64,000 nt of DNA, from positions 28,935,339-28,999,338 of the forward strand of contig CM049316.1 of the NCBI GenBank assembly GCA_026874595.1, given 5' to 3'. Made by a program: the position numbers and the translations under genes. This document shows positions 13,181 to 25,381 of this stretch, piece by piece. This DNA is from Sipunculus nudus. Its lineage: Eukaryota; Annelida; Sipuncula; Golfingiida; Sipunculidae. Each line of letters begins with the position of its first letter. Position 1 is the first letter of the stretch. Under the pieces are notes generated by a model that saw nothing but the letters and a program-made list of their open reading frames with translations, was not told where the DNA came from and searched no databases.

Positions 13181-13970
13181 GTGAGCGGGATATCTTGAAA
13201 AGGATTCACCGTCAGAATTTTATTTCCTCGGTAAAGATGTATATCGACAAAATCTCGGTCAAGTTCGAAGATGGGTGACCTTGACCTATTTTTCTACATT
13301 TTAGAGCTGATTATAGAAAAACACTTAGATGCTTATTACTCAGGAACCATTTGGGGGATTTTCACAAAACTTACTATGATTATTGGGACTGATATTCTGT
13401 ACCTGCTATACAAGTTTGGTGGCGCCACCTACAATTTCTGATTTTTAATGAATTTTTATCGGATTTTTCAACTTTGAGCTTGTGAGCGGGATATCTCCAA
13501 AAGGATTCACCGTAAGAATTTTATTTTTTCGGTGAAGATGTATATTGACAAAATCTCGGTCAAGTTCGAAGATGGGTGACCTTGACCTATTTTTCTACGT
13601 TTTAGAGCTGATTATAGAAAAAAAACATTTAGAAGCTTATTTCTCAGGAACCATTGGATGGATTTTCACAATACTTACTATGATCATAGGGACTGATGGT
13701 CTGTAACTGCTGCACAAGTTTGGGGGCGCCACCTGTAATTTCTGATTTTTTATTGAATTTTTCTTGGATTTTTCAACTTTGGCCTTGTGAGCGGGATATC
13801 TCTAAAAGGATTCACAATAAGAATTTTATTTCTTTGGTGAAGATGTATATCGACAAAAATCTCGATCATGTTCGAAGATGGGTGACCTTGACCTACTTTT
13901 CAAGGTCACAGAGCTTATAATAGAATTAAACTTAGAAGCTTATTTTTCAGGAAGTATTTGGTGGATTGTT
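13181..13970. repeat. ~303-bp tandem array, 2.6 units
   Basis: Units start with GTGAGCGGGATATCT at 13181, 13482 and 13787. Each has GGATTCACC.TAAGAATTTT, AAATCTCGGTCAAGTTCGAA and GGGTGACCTTGACCTA. The first unit carries the palindrome GGTGGCGCCACC at 13418 and the second a one-base variant at 13722. A CCGTCCGTCCGG block precedes the first unit. Confidence 0.9.
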
Positions 13971-14186
13971 ATGAATCATGGTACATACCTCTCCATTTTA
14001 AATTTATAACTGAGACATGTACAGATATACATCCATGTGAGAACAGAAATTTAGTACTTGTTACTGTTACCACCTCTAAACACTGTTCTTTTGGCTGAGG
14101 GCTTTTGTCAGCTTTTGCTGATATTCTAGATGTATTGTGCGCTACCCCTAGACCACATAAGCCGAAAACGTAGTACAGCATGGATT

Positions 14187-14187
<1 letters not shown>

Positions 14188-14242
<55 letters not shown>
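14188..14242. repeat. (TA)n microsatellite
   Basis: About 53 bp of AT repeat. Confidence 0.97.
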
Positions 14243-14244
<2 letters not shown>

Positions 14245-14806
14245 TACATGATTATAATTCTATGACGTTGGGGTAACAATGAAAAGGGCATCCAGTCATG
14301 ATGAAATATACAGGTTAGATCTATGGGCCGCGGGTGACATTTTATATTTAAGTAAGATAGAGATTACAACGTGATAAAATAATTTCAAGGCTTCAAAACC
14401 TTCTGTGAATTGTGAAATGAAATAAATATTTTTGGCCATAATTGGTAAAAATAACTTTTTCATAATCCTTGTGTTTCTAATTTCATCACTTGCGTAAACC
14501 CGTCATGAATTAAGTTCATTAATCCAATTCTTTGCTCATAACAGTAACACTTGTTAATTTGCATTTGTCTCAAAGGAAAATTGTCCAAGGCTGTACGTGA
14601 TACTAGCCGTGTAATCAAGAGTAAACCAATGAATGTTAACAACTCAGATTAACTAATTTCAACTGCCTCAAGGTTGTCAATCATTGGTCTTGTAGATTGG
14701 ACTTTGTCTTCAAGCGATGGCCATGGAAAACTGTCCGTGTTAAAGGAGGGCTGGCAGGATGTATCGAAATGTCGACCGACGAAACGGACGAATATTAATA
14801 CGATTT
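14243..14806. other. Spacer, nothing recognised
   Basis: No gene or repeat was seen. Confidence 0.4.
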
Positions 14807-15250
14807 GCTCTGCCAGGAGTAGATACGATTATCAATGGCTTGACAAGAAATGATACTATTATAGGTGGCTCTTACAAGAAATGGTAATATTATATGTGGC
14901 GCTGACAAGAAATGATACAATTATAGGTGGCTCTGACGAGAGCTGACACTATTATAGGTGGCCCTGACAAGAAATGATACTATTATAGGTGGCTCTGACA
15001 AGAAATTATACTTTTATAGGTGGCTCTGACAAGAACTGATACTATTATAGGTGGCTCTGACAAGAAATGAAAATGAAATTGATGGCTCTGACAGGAATTG
15101 ATACTATTATCGATAGCCCTGACATGAATTGACAAAAATATCGGTTGCTCTGACAAGAATCGATTCTATTATTGAACGCTCCCACAAAAATTCATGCTTT
15201 ATCGAAGGCTGACAAGACCTGATACGATTATCGAGGGTTCTGCCATGAAT
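14807..15250. repeat. 31-bp minisatellite, about 14 copies
   Basis: The unit is TGACAAGAAATGATACTATT followed by ATAGGTGGCTC. Starts at 14965, 14996 and 15027 give the 31-bp period. Central copies are nearly identical, while copies at both ends are degenerate with ATCGA-type changes. Confidence 0.93.
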
Positions 15251-15514
15251 CTATATAAAAATCAAATGCATTCACGTTTATTTCATATACGGAAACAAAC
15301 CAATCATTTATTTCAAGGTATCGGCCTCTAGCAGATACTTCTACATGCAACGATCAATGGATTTTTTTAACTTTTAAAATAGTTCCAGCTCAGTTCACCA
15401 ATTGATTGTGGCCACTAAAGAGGGCTGACTCTGGAATTTTCACACCAGAAGCACAAAATCAAAGTCCTTTCCATGCATACTGTATGTCAGGATGGTTTAT
15501 GCTAAAGAATTGTT

Positions 15515-15870
15515 AATTGGCTCCGCCAGGTGGGTTTGCATTCATTCTAGTTCGTGTGTGTTTGTGTGTGGGTATGTTTGTGTGTGTGTTGGTTCACATC
15601 ATTAGGCATGCAATTCATGAACGGAATCCCATTCAAAATTTAACTCGGGAATGGGGATATTCACAAATGTGCAGTCACATATGCACGATTAAACATGGGA
15701 TACGGGACGAATAAGTAAATTCAAATACTTATTTGGGGTATGTATGCACCAATGAATCGAGGAATACGGGCCAATAAGTGAACAAAAACACGGGTTGTAA
15801 AGTACCCCACATTAAGGAATGCCCGCATGGCGGAGGACTGCATTTCTGTGATCGCATATTTCTATTGAAT
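15515..15870 (-). repeat. Dispersed repeat D1, copy 2 (reverse orientation)
   Basis: Runs from GGCTCCGCCAGGTGGGTTTGC through a GT-rich tract and GGGAATGGGGATATTCAC to GGCCAATAAGTGAA. It ends GCCCGCATGGCGGAGG.CTGCA, the reverse complement of the left end of the plus-strand copies. CCGCCA and GGCGGAGG close the two ends. Confidence 0.8.
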
Positions 15871-17434
15871 GTGTGCAGGTATCTGAAATTTGTCGAATGG
15901 ACATGGTAAAGTCATTCAAGCACAGTTAAGTGTTGTAATATATAGTAGCTATAGAGTTCCGGTGAGCCCATTCGCTTTCGTCCTAAAATGTTATAAATAT
16001 CTGAGGAAGCAAACCTTCCAGAGGTGTGACAATTGAGCAGTTGCGTGAAAATAGTACGACAATTATAGTATACATTAGAAAACTTTCTTGGGTTCTGCAA
16101 TCTTCATAATTATATTTTTCTTAATCAACGGTTAGAAAAAAAAACTGTAGTTAATTCATTTGAGCAAATTTTAAAGAAGTCCTTCGATTTTATGATTTTT
16201 TTTTCAGGCATTGATTTATGTTTATTTTTGGGATCTTGAAGAATGTTGGTTTTCTACAGTTTTATTTCCTTTCAGAGAGTCTAGTCAAGTGAACAAATTG
16301 ATCCTGTTGCACTTCGATTCTTTTCTAAAGAAATTAACTTCCTATTGGTGTTATATATCAAACCTTCTCTTCTGCATGAATATAATTCATGAATGTTACT
16401 GTGAACTGATCTTTTTTTAATTACTTAAACAATATATACCTACCTCATAAACCCGGGCAGAGCAGCAGCAAAGACCTGTAAAAAAGAAATCGAATTATAG
16501 TTAAACGTACATTTGCGATTCAAATCTCATTTTACGTGATTGGCGCTAACAAGTGGTATCTGTAAATATATCTTCTGTTACCAATTACATACAATCAACA
16601 ATTTAAACAGTTTAGGTACACATTGGGCTGTCTCCTTAAATCAAACAGCCCGGTTGTCTTCCGCTTCTGATTAATTCAACCCATTCTGAGTGTTTAATGT
16701 TTCATACCACCTCGGCAGGTCGAGTCTGTTGTTGACAGAAACTACCAGTGTCTGGTGCGGCTGTACCAGGCCTGAGGGAGGATGGTAAATCAGCCAGGGA
16801 CGGGTCATTTTCCTTCGAGATTGACACCTCCACTCCCGCAGTGAATAATTCAGGAAGTGTTAGTGCGCGGAAGTTGTATCTATTTATTTGGTCTGTTTAT
16901 CGTGGCACGAGCCTGTCACGAGACAACCCTGGGGAACTCGACTGATGCTGAATACTTTATTTTCATTTCTTCAACCCAACTCGAATTTTTATTAGGTTAC
17001 AAATGAATTGACTATCATGGGCGGTGTTAGGGTATGCCGCAGGGGTCACTAACTTCTCCCAAATGCCTGCAACACATATGATAAAGTTTTCTCTCATTCC
17101 ATTCATTAAATATCTTACTGTGAAAAATAGTACGCAAGTCATTTTTTTCAAACATGAAAAATTGTTAATATTTACATTAGGTTCCGTTAATATGGTCTTT
17201 CATTGGCTTTAATTAATGGTCTAAATAAAAGTAAAGAATATGAATACATTTCTGTAGATACATAGTTGATCTAACATGTACAACCGGGAATAATTGGCTG
17301 CTTGGATGATGCCAGTGAGTTTTCTCAAAATTACAAATGCCACCTTGGGGAAGTTTGGGAATGACTGAGGGGTGAATTAAGGATAATCCGGTAGGTACAA
17401 AAAAAGCAAATAGATAAATGTAAAGAACTTCTGT
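15871..17434. other. Spacer containing one candidate mini-exon
   Basis: Apart from 16444-16475 (separate entry), no gene is supported. A 65-codon plus frame at 16748-16945 lies in a GC-richer stretch but shows no domain or convincing splice signals. Confidence 0.4.
16444..16475 (-). CDS. Candidate 32-bp mini-exon (unknown gene)
   Basis: On the minus strand, a pyrimidine-rich tract TTTCTTTTTTACAG is followed by 32 bases of much higher GC content and then GAG|GTAGGT. One frame is open as V-F-A-A-A-L-P-G-F-M. Both splice sites are good and the composition contrasts with the flanks. No neighbouring exon was found, so the host gene is unknown and the call could be chance. Confidence 0.25.
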
Positions 17435-17494
17435 AAATGAGGCGTCTTTGGGGGTTCCTCGGTGTTATGACCTAGCAATTGGTATGATTACACA

Positions 17495-17690
17495 TTCAGG
17501 ACCCGCAGGTGCGGTAGACACCAGGCCTAGTTGACACCAAAATACACAATTAATATGATAGGAAGCGAGAGCTACCGCCCTGTCACGTAGTCCCAAACCG
17601 AAATGGAACGCTGGTGATGTACATACTTAGATGAAGAATTAGATAAGAGAGCATTGAATTTACGGATTATCCGATTGTTATATGAAGCGT
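17495..17690 (+). repeat. Dispersed repeat E, copy 3
   Basis: Has CAGGACCCGCAGGTGCGGTA, GATAGGAAGCGAGAGC, GTCCCAAACCGAAATGGAAC and GAGAGCATTGAA in the same order as copies 1 and 2. It runs directly into the duplicated block that follows. Confidence 0.8.
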
Positions 17691-17699
17691 TAAAATAAG

Positions 17700-18066
17700 A
17701 TGATTTTTCGCAATGGTGAAAGCGACGCTCTCGGTTCCAAACCAGGACTTGCGGGCAACCGTCCAAACGTATTCTCATTCTTCTAAACGGACTTTGGATA
17801 AAACATTTACATTTTATTCACGGAGTATTAAGGTACCGTATTTGAAATCATTGGCAGTGCTTGATAAGAAAATGTGATTAGTATAAAAATCAGATGCTTT
17901 TTCCAAATGGTGAAAACGACGCTCTCGGTTCCAAACCAGAAGTTGCAGGCGACCGTCCAAAGGTATTTTCATTCTTCTTAATGGACTTTGGATAAAACAT
18001 TTACAGAGTAACAAGGTAGCGTATTTTAAATCATTGGCAGTGTCTGATTAGGAAATGTGATCTGTG
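17700..18066. repeat. ~194-bp tandem duplication
   Basis: GACGCTCTCGGTTCCAAACC occurs at 17725 and 17919. ACCGTCCAAA.GTATT.TCA, GGACTTTGGATAAAACATTT and AATCATTGGCAGTG follow in both copies. The two parallel minus-strand frames are a by-product. Confidence 0.92.
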
Positions 18067-19077
18067 TCATCCACAGGATCAAGAACCGAACATGGGTTTT
18101 GTTTGAATAGAAATCAACTTCAGGAATTTCTCGATGTGATTTGATTGAGTGTATTTTAAGGTCGTGTCAAGAGAGGGCTTGTAGCAGCGGAAGATGTGTT
18201 AAAAAACTGCCACAAAGAGCACTGCAGCGGCTGCGTCTGCTTCTCTTGCATGCGCGGAATAATTGTCTGGTTTAAAGACGGAAACGGAGCATCGTAAGAA
18301 AAAATTAATCAGCGTTTCGCGCCAGGAATATGAGCTTCATAACATTTTCTTGTCTCTTAAACTGAGGCCATTCACTCTTAAAAGTATTGTTAAAAATTGT
18401 TTATATTTTGAAAAACATTGTATGTAAGAAAGCAACACACGGAAAAAAAGGCTTCGTGTTTGATCTGTTCTGGAGATTACGGTGTTTTGATATATCTGTG
18501 TCTTCATGTGCAATAAAACCTGTGGATCCAGGAATATTTCTCCTAGTTTACCGTCTTTTGTTAGGCTATTGTGAGTATAAATACAGTCAATAATAACTAT
18601 AAATAAACGCATTTCATCTTTTCAGTTAACTTAATTTTCTAGACAATTATTCAATTCAAGTAATTCTAGCTGAAAAAAATACAAGAAACCGGAGTGTATT
18701 AATAATTGTCCCGTGTTTGGTTAAAAATCCTAACATTAAAGTAGGATTATTCCCTTTCAAAATCAGTTTATACTCTCCTCACTTGTGTACACGAAAATTA
18801 AGCTAACATGCAGATGGCTTTGGCAGTTTTTTTCCGATTCGAGACCAGAACGTGTTTTGATTACAAATGCTGCTTGTGGAGCCCGTCCGTCCGCCATGAT
18901 TATTTCAGAACAACCTTTCCGTAATACATGTATGTTTTTATCTGGTGTTGTCTTCAGGGCCTTAACCCCAATACGTGACTGACATGTAATAGAATGACGC
19001 TTTGTTACGGTAGAATCGAGATTGTTTGCTAGCATTAGTTCCCAACTAAAATATTACAGCAATCACAAAAGTATCAT
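18067..19077. other. Spacer, nothing recognised
   Basis: Short frames on both strands at 18337-19035 lack domain motifs. Confidence 0.4.
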
Positions 19078-19465
19078 TACAGTTAGATGCATTCCTAAAA
19101 CTAGAAATATGTATTCTCAGGAATGCGGGCCTGTGTCATGTGGGCGGTCTTAATTGTGAGAAGCTCTCCAAAACGTGTCTGTATTCTCTTACTCGGCCCC
19201 TACTCCTAGGTTCTGTCCTACTGAAGTTCCCCCTATTCGTGTTTGGATTCACTTATTCCCAAGTGACTTTACATTTGTGAATATTCCTGGATGACCTTTT
19301 GGAGGCTGAGCCTCGGTTCTTTATTGTTTAATTCCCGAAGGGATTTGAAAATTTCATGCGACTTCGTTTATCACTGTGTGAGGTATATTGGGAAAAAATA
19401 CACACAAACACGAACGGGGAATGACTTCATACAATCCTGGCGGCGGCAAAAAAATATGATTAACA
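19078..19465 (+). repeat. Dispersed repeat D1, copy 3
   Basis: Begins AAACTAGAAATATGTATTCT with GAATGCGGGCC, has CTCTTACTCGGCCCCTACTC and CATTTGTGAATATTCCTGGA, then a CACACAAACACGAA stretch, and ends with CCTGGCGGCGGC. Confidence 0.82.
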
Positions 19466-21829
19466 CCAACCAAGATTCACTCAACAATGTTTATAAAAGG
19501 CAAGCGTAAAAGAACACCTTTTCTAAAAAAATATCTTTGGTCAGGAAACAATAATAAATTCGCAGGTTAATTAGTAAACTTTGAATACCTTCCAACATAA
19601 CATAAGATTATGTTTAGGAAAACTAAAATAAATTCCATTATGATACATTAAAAAATTAATACTTTTTTTAGGAAATGCCATCGAGTAATTATACTGAGTG
19701 GCCTCTGAGTAAAGTATTCCAAATCCGCAACGTTTACCTTTTGGATTGTATCAGCTGAAGGGCGCAACGCATTTAAAAAGTTAACAATTCATTTAATTTG
19801 TTTCAGGGCTTTTAGATCTGTAACTGTAATGGCAATAATAAACATTAAAACGTTTGAATGGCCAATAATATGTTATGTAGACTGTGACCTCCTGTTCATT
19901 TGCAATGTTCACATAATCTTAATGTAGCATGAAGCTGATTAATAACGTCAAATAATCTTTCATTGGCTGGAAATCAATTTCTTTTCATGTATTTGTCACG
20001 ATAGTAAAATATTGCGTCCATAGAAGGTCAAAATCGATACAAGCTCTTTCAGGTGCTCAGTTGAACAAAGCAATAACAAAAGACGGAAGCAAACAAAAGA
20101 CTGGTAGTTTTAAATAAAAATTATAAAGCAACATTTTGTCGTAAGACACTTGTTTCCTTTAGACATAAACTTGAACAAAAGTTTGACAGATTTTCATCTC
20201 TCATGGCGCTAATGTGTTTACAGAGTCTCCGTGCTTTGTAAGAACGCTGTTTACACCAGGCAGTAGGAGCAAGACAAAGAATTTTACACATTTTTATCTT
20301 ATGGGTCACTAATGTGTTGCTCTTAACTCTCTCACTGACGATGTTTTCATCCGTATGGGACGTTACTTCCAACTCATAAAAACAGATCGCGCTCCTTACA
20401 AACGAGGGGTTATTAGTCCGATTGTTGCTTTTTGTGATGTTTACTGGCGAACGTTTGCAAGTTATAACACATCCACTTAAAATGAATAGCTTAGCAATCG
20501 ATCAAACAAAATATTTATGAACATAACAAGGGAACAACATCACTAAAGTACGTTAGTTATTAATACAGCCTTTGTCGCATGAGCATATTAATCTGATATT
20601 GCAGCTGCTTAAAGTTACTTAAAAGGTTCCGAAAGAACCCTGGTTGTCATAAAATCACTCTCTGATCTGCCATACTCTGAAGGATGTATGACGAAAAATG
20701 TCACGTGAAGCATTACAGTGACGTCCTCCTGGAAGGAATTTTTGACTTGACAACAGAAGTGACAGAAATGTAAAGTTTCCTGTAAAACCAATAAAGCCGG
20801 CGACAATTTGTGATAAATATTAGCAAAGGCAGCATAGAATTGAAAAATAAATGACATTTACGAAGATGTTTTGCCTTTTAAAACTCCAGAAGCGCAGCCT
20901 TTGACGCAAGTTCTGATGGAGGTTACGCATTTATCCAGAGTAATGTGCCTTTCCGTTTGTTTTTAATTTGATGGAGAAAGAAAGTACTCATAAAAGTCAA
21001 TTTTTAAGAGATAGGTATGGAACTACTAAATTTCGTTTAGAGATTGGTAATACTAATTACGTAAAATGATAGATTTAAGGTCTGTTGTATATAATAAAGT
21101 TGAAAAATTTAAACGAAACCTTAAGATGGTTTCAGTGACGACTGCATGATCAGAGAAACACAAGCAATGCTTCCTATCAAATATAAACAATAAGCGGAAC
21201 TGAAACCTGTTAGTTTCGTAGCCATTCTTTATAGCCCTGAACACACACACACAAATTCAAAGTCTAATTGAATTTATTTATTATCATAACTATAATACTT
21301 TTTAAAAAAATATAATACTGTTAATAAAGCCCTGAGAAACAGATTCCAAATCCTTGTAAAAAATATATTAAAACAAAATGGAGGATGTTATGAATCAAAG
21401 AAGATTGACAAACAAAACCACTTGGAACCAAATAAAAAAAAAACAAAGTCACACAGTATTGCTCAGGTCCCCGGCAAACAACCAGATGATTTTACATGAC
21501 AAGTGCTAGAAAGTGAAACCACCATAAAGGTCAGCACCAGGGGCGGTGGCACGGGGGGGGGGTAATACAATAATCTTCTACTTACTATCGAAAAGCAGAG
21601 GTATGCTTGTAAATGGTGCCGTTTTTGTTTTCTGCCTGCGAGAGTTTTGCAGTCCCGCCACACTTATATTGATCTGTGCCATGGTGTTGATCCCCCCCCT
21701 TTTTTTCTTGATCCTGTATCAGCCCCTTTGCAGAAATCTGACAAATGATATTCCAAATGACATCCTAAGTTGATGAATTATATTATAAGTCATGACCTAG
21801 AGAAAAGCGGAGGGGAAAGATCAGACAGG
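19466..21829. other. AT-rich spacer
   Basis: A short (CA)n lies at 21240-21253 and an 8-G run at 21554. Minus-strand frames at 20121-21250 show no domain. Confidence 0.4.
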
Positions 21830-22050
21830 GATGGTGCAGGAAGAAATCCGGAGAGTTTCTAAGAGAATTTTCATAGACCTCTCTGGATGTCAAGTAAGAA
21901 GATATTAGGTCTAGCGGTTACGATTTGTGCCCTGTTAACGGACAGAAGGCAGGACAGACGGCCGGACCACCGGACGGACGACGGACAAAGAGTGATTGCT
22001 AAAGCCCAGATGACAGCTGAGCTAAAAACTGTGTTCATTTGCAGGAATTC
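21830..22050 (+). repeat. Array-2-type repeat, solo right end
   Basis: ATAGACCTCTCTGGATGTCA, TAGGTCTAGCGGTTACGATT and TGTGCCCTGTTAACGGACAG match the last third of the 337-bp unit. A GGACGGACGACGGACAAAG block and GACAGCTGAGCTAAAAAC follow. The same ending is at 44600-44685. Confidence 0.8.
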
Positions 22051-24749
22051 ATCTGAAAACTATCATGTCCGATGACCGGTAGAAGGTAAAATCATATACC
22101 ACATAGAAGCAACTTGTCCCTTACTTGGCCCTTGAGGTTAAGTAAAAGGTATTTTCACGGTAGATACACAAAACAAAACTGTATTATAAATTCTATTAAT
22201 ATACAAATATGTAAATGAGCGATAGGCGGATTAATTTTCAGCGTTTGCTAAGGGAAGGTGAAAGTGGGAAAGTAGTCCCCTCTTACGACGGAAACGGTGT
22301 TTAATATTCTACAACGGGGAAATTTGACTATAATACAATATATTCAAAACCCACTTACTATGAAGGCAGGTAAGAATAATCGTTGTGTAAAATGTTCAGC
22401 CTCTCAGCATCTATGCACCAGTCCGCGAGGCGGTGGCTGCCAGCCCAGCACAGTCTCACTTTCGCTAATACACCTCACCTAATGAGCTCAGCGCGAGGTG
22501 GTGTCATAGGCGGGTAATTAACACCCGATTTATTATCCTGGTGACACGTAACAGCATGCAGGAAGGGCAAGGTTAAAGACAAACTTGAGCAGCACATCGC
22601 TTGCTGACCTTGCTGTTTAGTCGTCCCGGTAACGATAACGCTTGAGAAACAACAGTATATATCAACCTGCATGATTATGCCCAGGACAGCAGCTGATTCT
22701 GCTGCTGGCAGCAGGGTAGGCAGTTTTCTGTCTCCGTGATCACTGTATCTAACACTGTACCAGCAGCACTACCTGACTTCCGGAATTGTTTCATCCCTTA
22801 GTGGGTGTACATTTCTGAGCAATATATTGATATTTATTATGAATATACTTCCTTTGACATAGTTGCGAAAAGTATGTTGTGCTGCTCGATTATAAAAAAA
22901 AATCTTCTTTGGTCTATTTAATATCGAGTGTTGTTTAAGCTCAATCAATCAACACTACCTCTGTACCACATCCCTTATATGGTAATTGAAAAAGGTATTT
23001 GACGACCAGTACCTTTGTTAGTTAAATTTTGGATCACTGGTCTGAATGCCTTGTATGCCGTGCTCTGTACCCTGTGTATGTTTCACATTACTGTAAGGAG
23101 CAAATGTGATACTTGTCATCGCTTGCGTGGATTATTGACAGTCCAGTATGATGAAACTCTGGACCCTTTTTCTATATGTAGATATATGTAATAATATAAT
23201 ACTATAACTGATATAATAATAGGGTTATCACCTTATCTTCCGGATGCGTTAGGGAAACATTAAAAATCGATATTTTCTGATGAATATGCAGTGCAAATAC
23301 AAGAGGATAAGATTTTTTATATGTCGAGTTTCTCCGCAACACCTACAGAATACCGTTCACAAAATAAATCAATCTGTCTATCAAGCGATCAATCAATGTA
23401 AGCTCCTTCCGCTGCAGCGTTAGTCCCATTCAATATGTTCGCGTCAAACGGCCATTTCAAATTTCTGCGTGATTCACTGCATAAAGGTAGTCTTTAATAA
23501 ATTTATTTTAAACCTATTTCTGATCTAAACACATGTTCTAATTTGTTTGGCTAATCAAGAAAATATATCTTCACGCAAATTATATTCAAATACGTTGGTG
23601 TTTAAAATGCCACACTCAGAACACCCATTTCCCAAAATAGGTTAAAAAAGGAAAAAATCATTAAAAAAGAATCAAGAAACCACATGTGTCTGTGTACTCT
23701 TTAGTGAGGTCCTGTCTGGAATATGTGCCTGATGCCAAATTAAAAAAAAAATTGTCTGTCATGAAGGTTGGATACAGCCCGGTGGTTATAAGGCGCTGCA
23801 GTTTGGAATAGAAGTACCTCTGTCGCGATACGCCGGTGTCAAGAAGGGAAAATATAGAAATTTCCATGAAAGCTTAGAGATATACACCAATGCTGCAACA
23901 GATAAAATATTCATTACGGTATTTAAATTATATTTATTAAATGTTATTTTTTCTATTTTAATTATTTACACTATAGGGTATTTAAATTTAATTGTGCGCA
24001 TACAATAAGCAATACCCTTTTTCATGCAGCGAACAAGAGATGGACCTTCACATTAGGTTAAATAGACTTTTTTTTACTACGGTAGTCGGTGCGCTTTTAG
24101 CATGAGAAATCGCTCATTCCCACTATGATCTGCAATCAGACATTCTTCCTCCAGATAATTACAACCACACTTTGCTTCATGATGTACAGTTTTTTTTTAC
24201 TGTAACTATATTTCACTGTACATTTGTTACACCGTTTAAACTCGCCGAAGGTTTTTGCTTCTTGCTGCACAAATACATTGGTTAATGTGGCAAAATCAGG
24301 CATTTCTTTCTGTAAGGATAGATCGATAACATGTAGCTAACACTTTCAGTTATGTCTTCTTGATTTCAGGGATTGTATGCAAGCTGGAATAGAAATAGTC
24401 CAGAAGTGGTAATCTATAGTTAAGACAGCGAATCTCTGAGGTTAGGTTGAGATTTCACCGTTTTGTTTTCTATGCTTTGACAGATTTATCATAGGGATCT
24501 TCAAATACAAATACAACACCTTAACCACTAAGCTACGTCCTACAAAACTGAAACTTGAATAAAAACGTCTTTACTAAGTTGTCCCTGCAGTAAATAAAGC
24601 TGAGAAACAATGGCATTTATCTATCTTCTGCCACAGCCAGAGCAGGAGCTGGAGCAGGGTCTAGCTACCAGCTGAGAGAGGCTGCTGTCACTTCATCCCG
24701 CCAGCCTCAAATCATTTAAAACATGTGTTCCTTCTGGGCATTATGTTAT
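22051..24749. other. Spacer; GC-richer part at 22400-22740
   Basis: The GC-richer part has a 61-codon plus frame and a 65-codon minus frame without domains. It could be regulatory, but nothing identifies it. The rest is AT-rich. Confidence 0.35.
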
Positions 24750-25060
24750 GTCCATGGTACATGCAGATCAAGCAGCCTCACATTCGAATTGGCTGTACCT
24801 TGGTACTGTGAACTTGGTACTGTGTCTTATGTGTTTTTATCATTTGACATGCATGACAGCTAAAAATGGAGCTCTACAACAGTCGAACGATCAAAGTCGC
24901 TTTATATATACCTACGCTCCATTAGCAGCGGTTACGTTATGCTCAACTATTCGCTACCCGTCCCGCTGCAATAAACCCCGGTTGCCTGTCAGGTTTTGCT
25001 TTTGCCACCAGTCGGAGCTGTCTCTGTGGAATTCCCCCTGCGTAATATTTAACCAATCAC
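24750..25060 (+). repeat. Dispersed repeat F, copy 1
   Basis: Shares AGCAGCGGTTACG, GCCTGTCAGGTTTTGCTTTT and GCCACCAGTCGGAGCT-like blocks with the copy at 40160-40500. TTATATATAC lies about 25 bp before AGCAGCGG. The 142-codon frame through this copy is not supported as a gene. Confidence 0.55.
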
Positions 25061-25320
25061 ATTGCAGGTATTACAAGAACAATCTGATGTTCTTTGAGGG
25101 TCCGGTCACTTTGCACTATATTCGAAAGCGCTTGGTAGCACTGACTTTTTCCATACCCCCGATGGAATTCACATGATGCAATCGTCAGCTTTCAACATAG
25201 TCTCTATACTGACATGCTGGTGTTGCCTGAGGTCAGTTATCCCCCACCGTCTGCATTTTTCCTCCCTTGCAGCGCTATACTAGCTTGACAAGGGCGCAGC
25301 CATGTTTGTTTACACGCTAA

Positions 25321-25381
25321 GCCAATCAGATTTCTTCTACCAAGTCTGTAGATTTATTTAAACGCAGAGCCAATCAGATTT
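25321..25381 (+). promoter_or_regulatory. Two identical CCAAT-box motifs
   Basis: GCCAATCAGATTT occurs at 25321-25333 and at 25369-25381, 48 bp apart, in a GC-richer patch. CCAATCA is the NF-Y consensus. No TATA box or gene start was found next to them. Confidence 0.3.

Noticed and set aside
24748-25176. 142-codon plus-strand frame
   Set aside because: It lies across dispersed repeat F, has no domain, signal peptide or splice context, and its composition follows the repeat.
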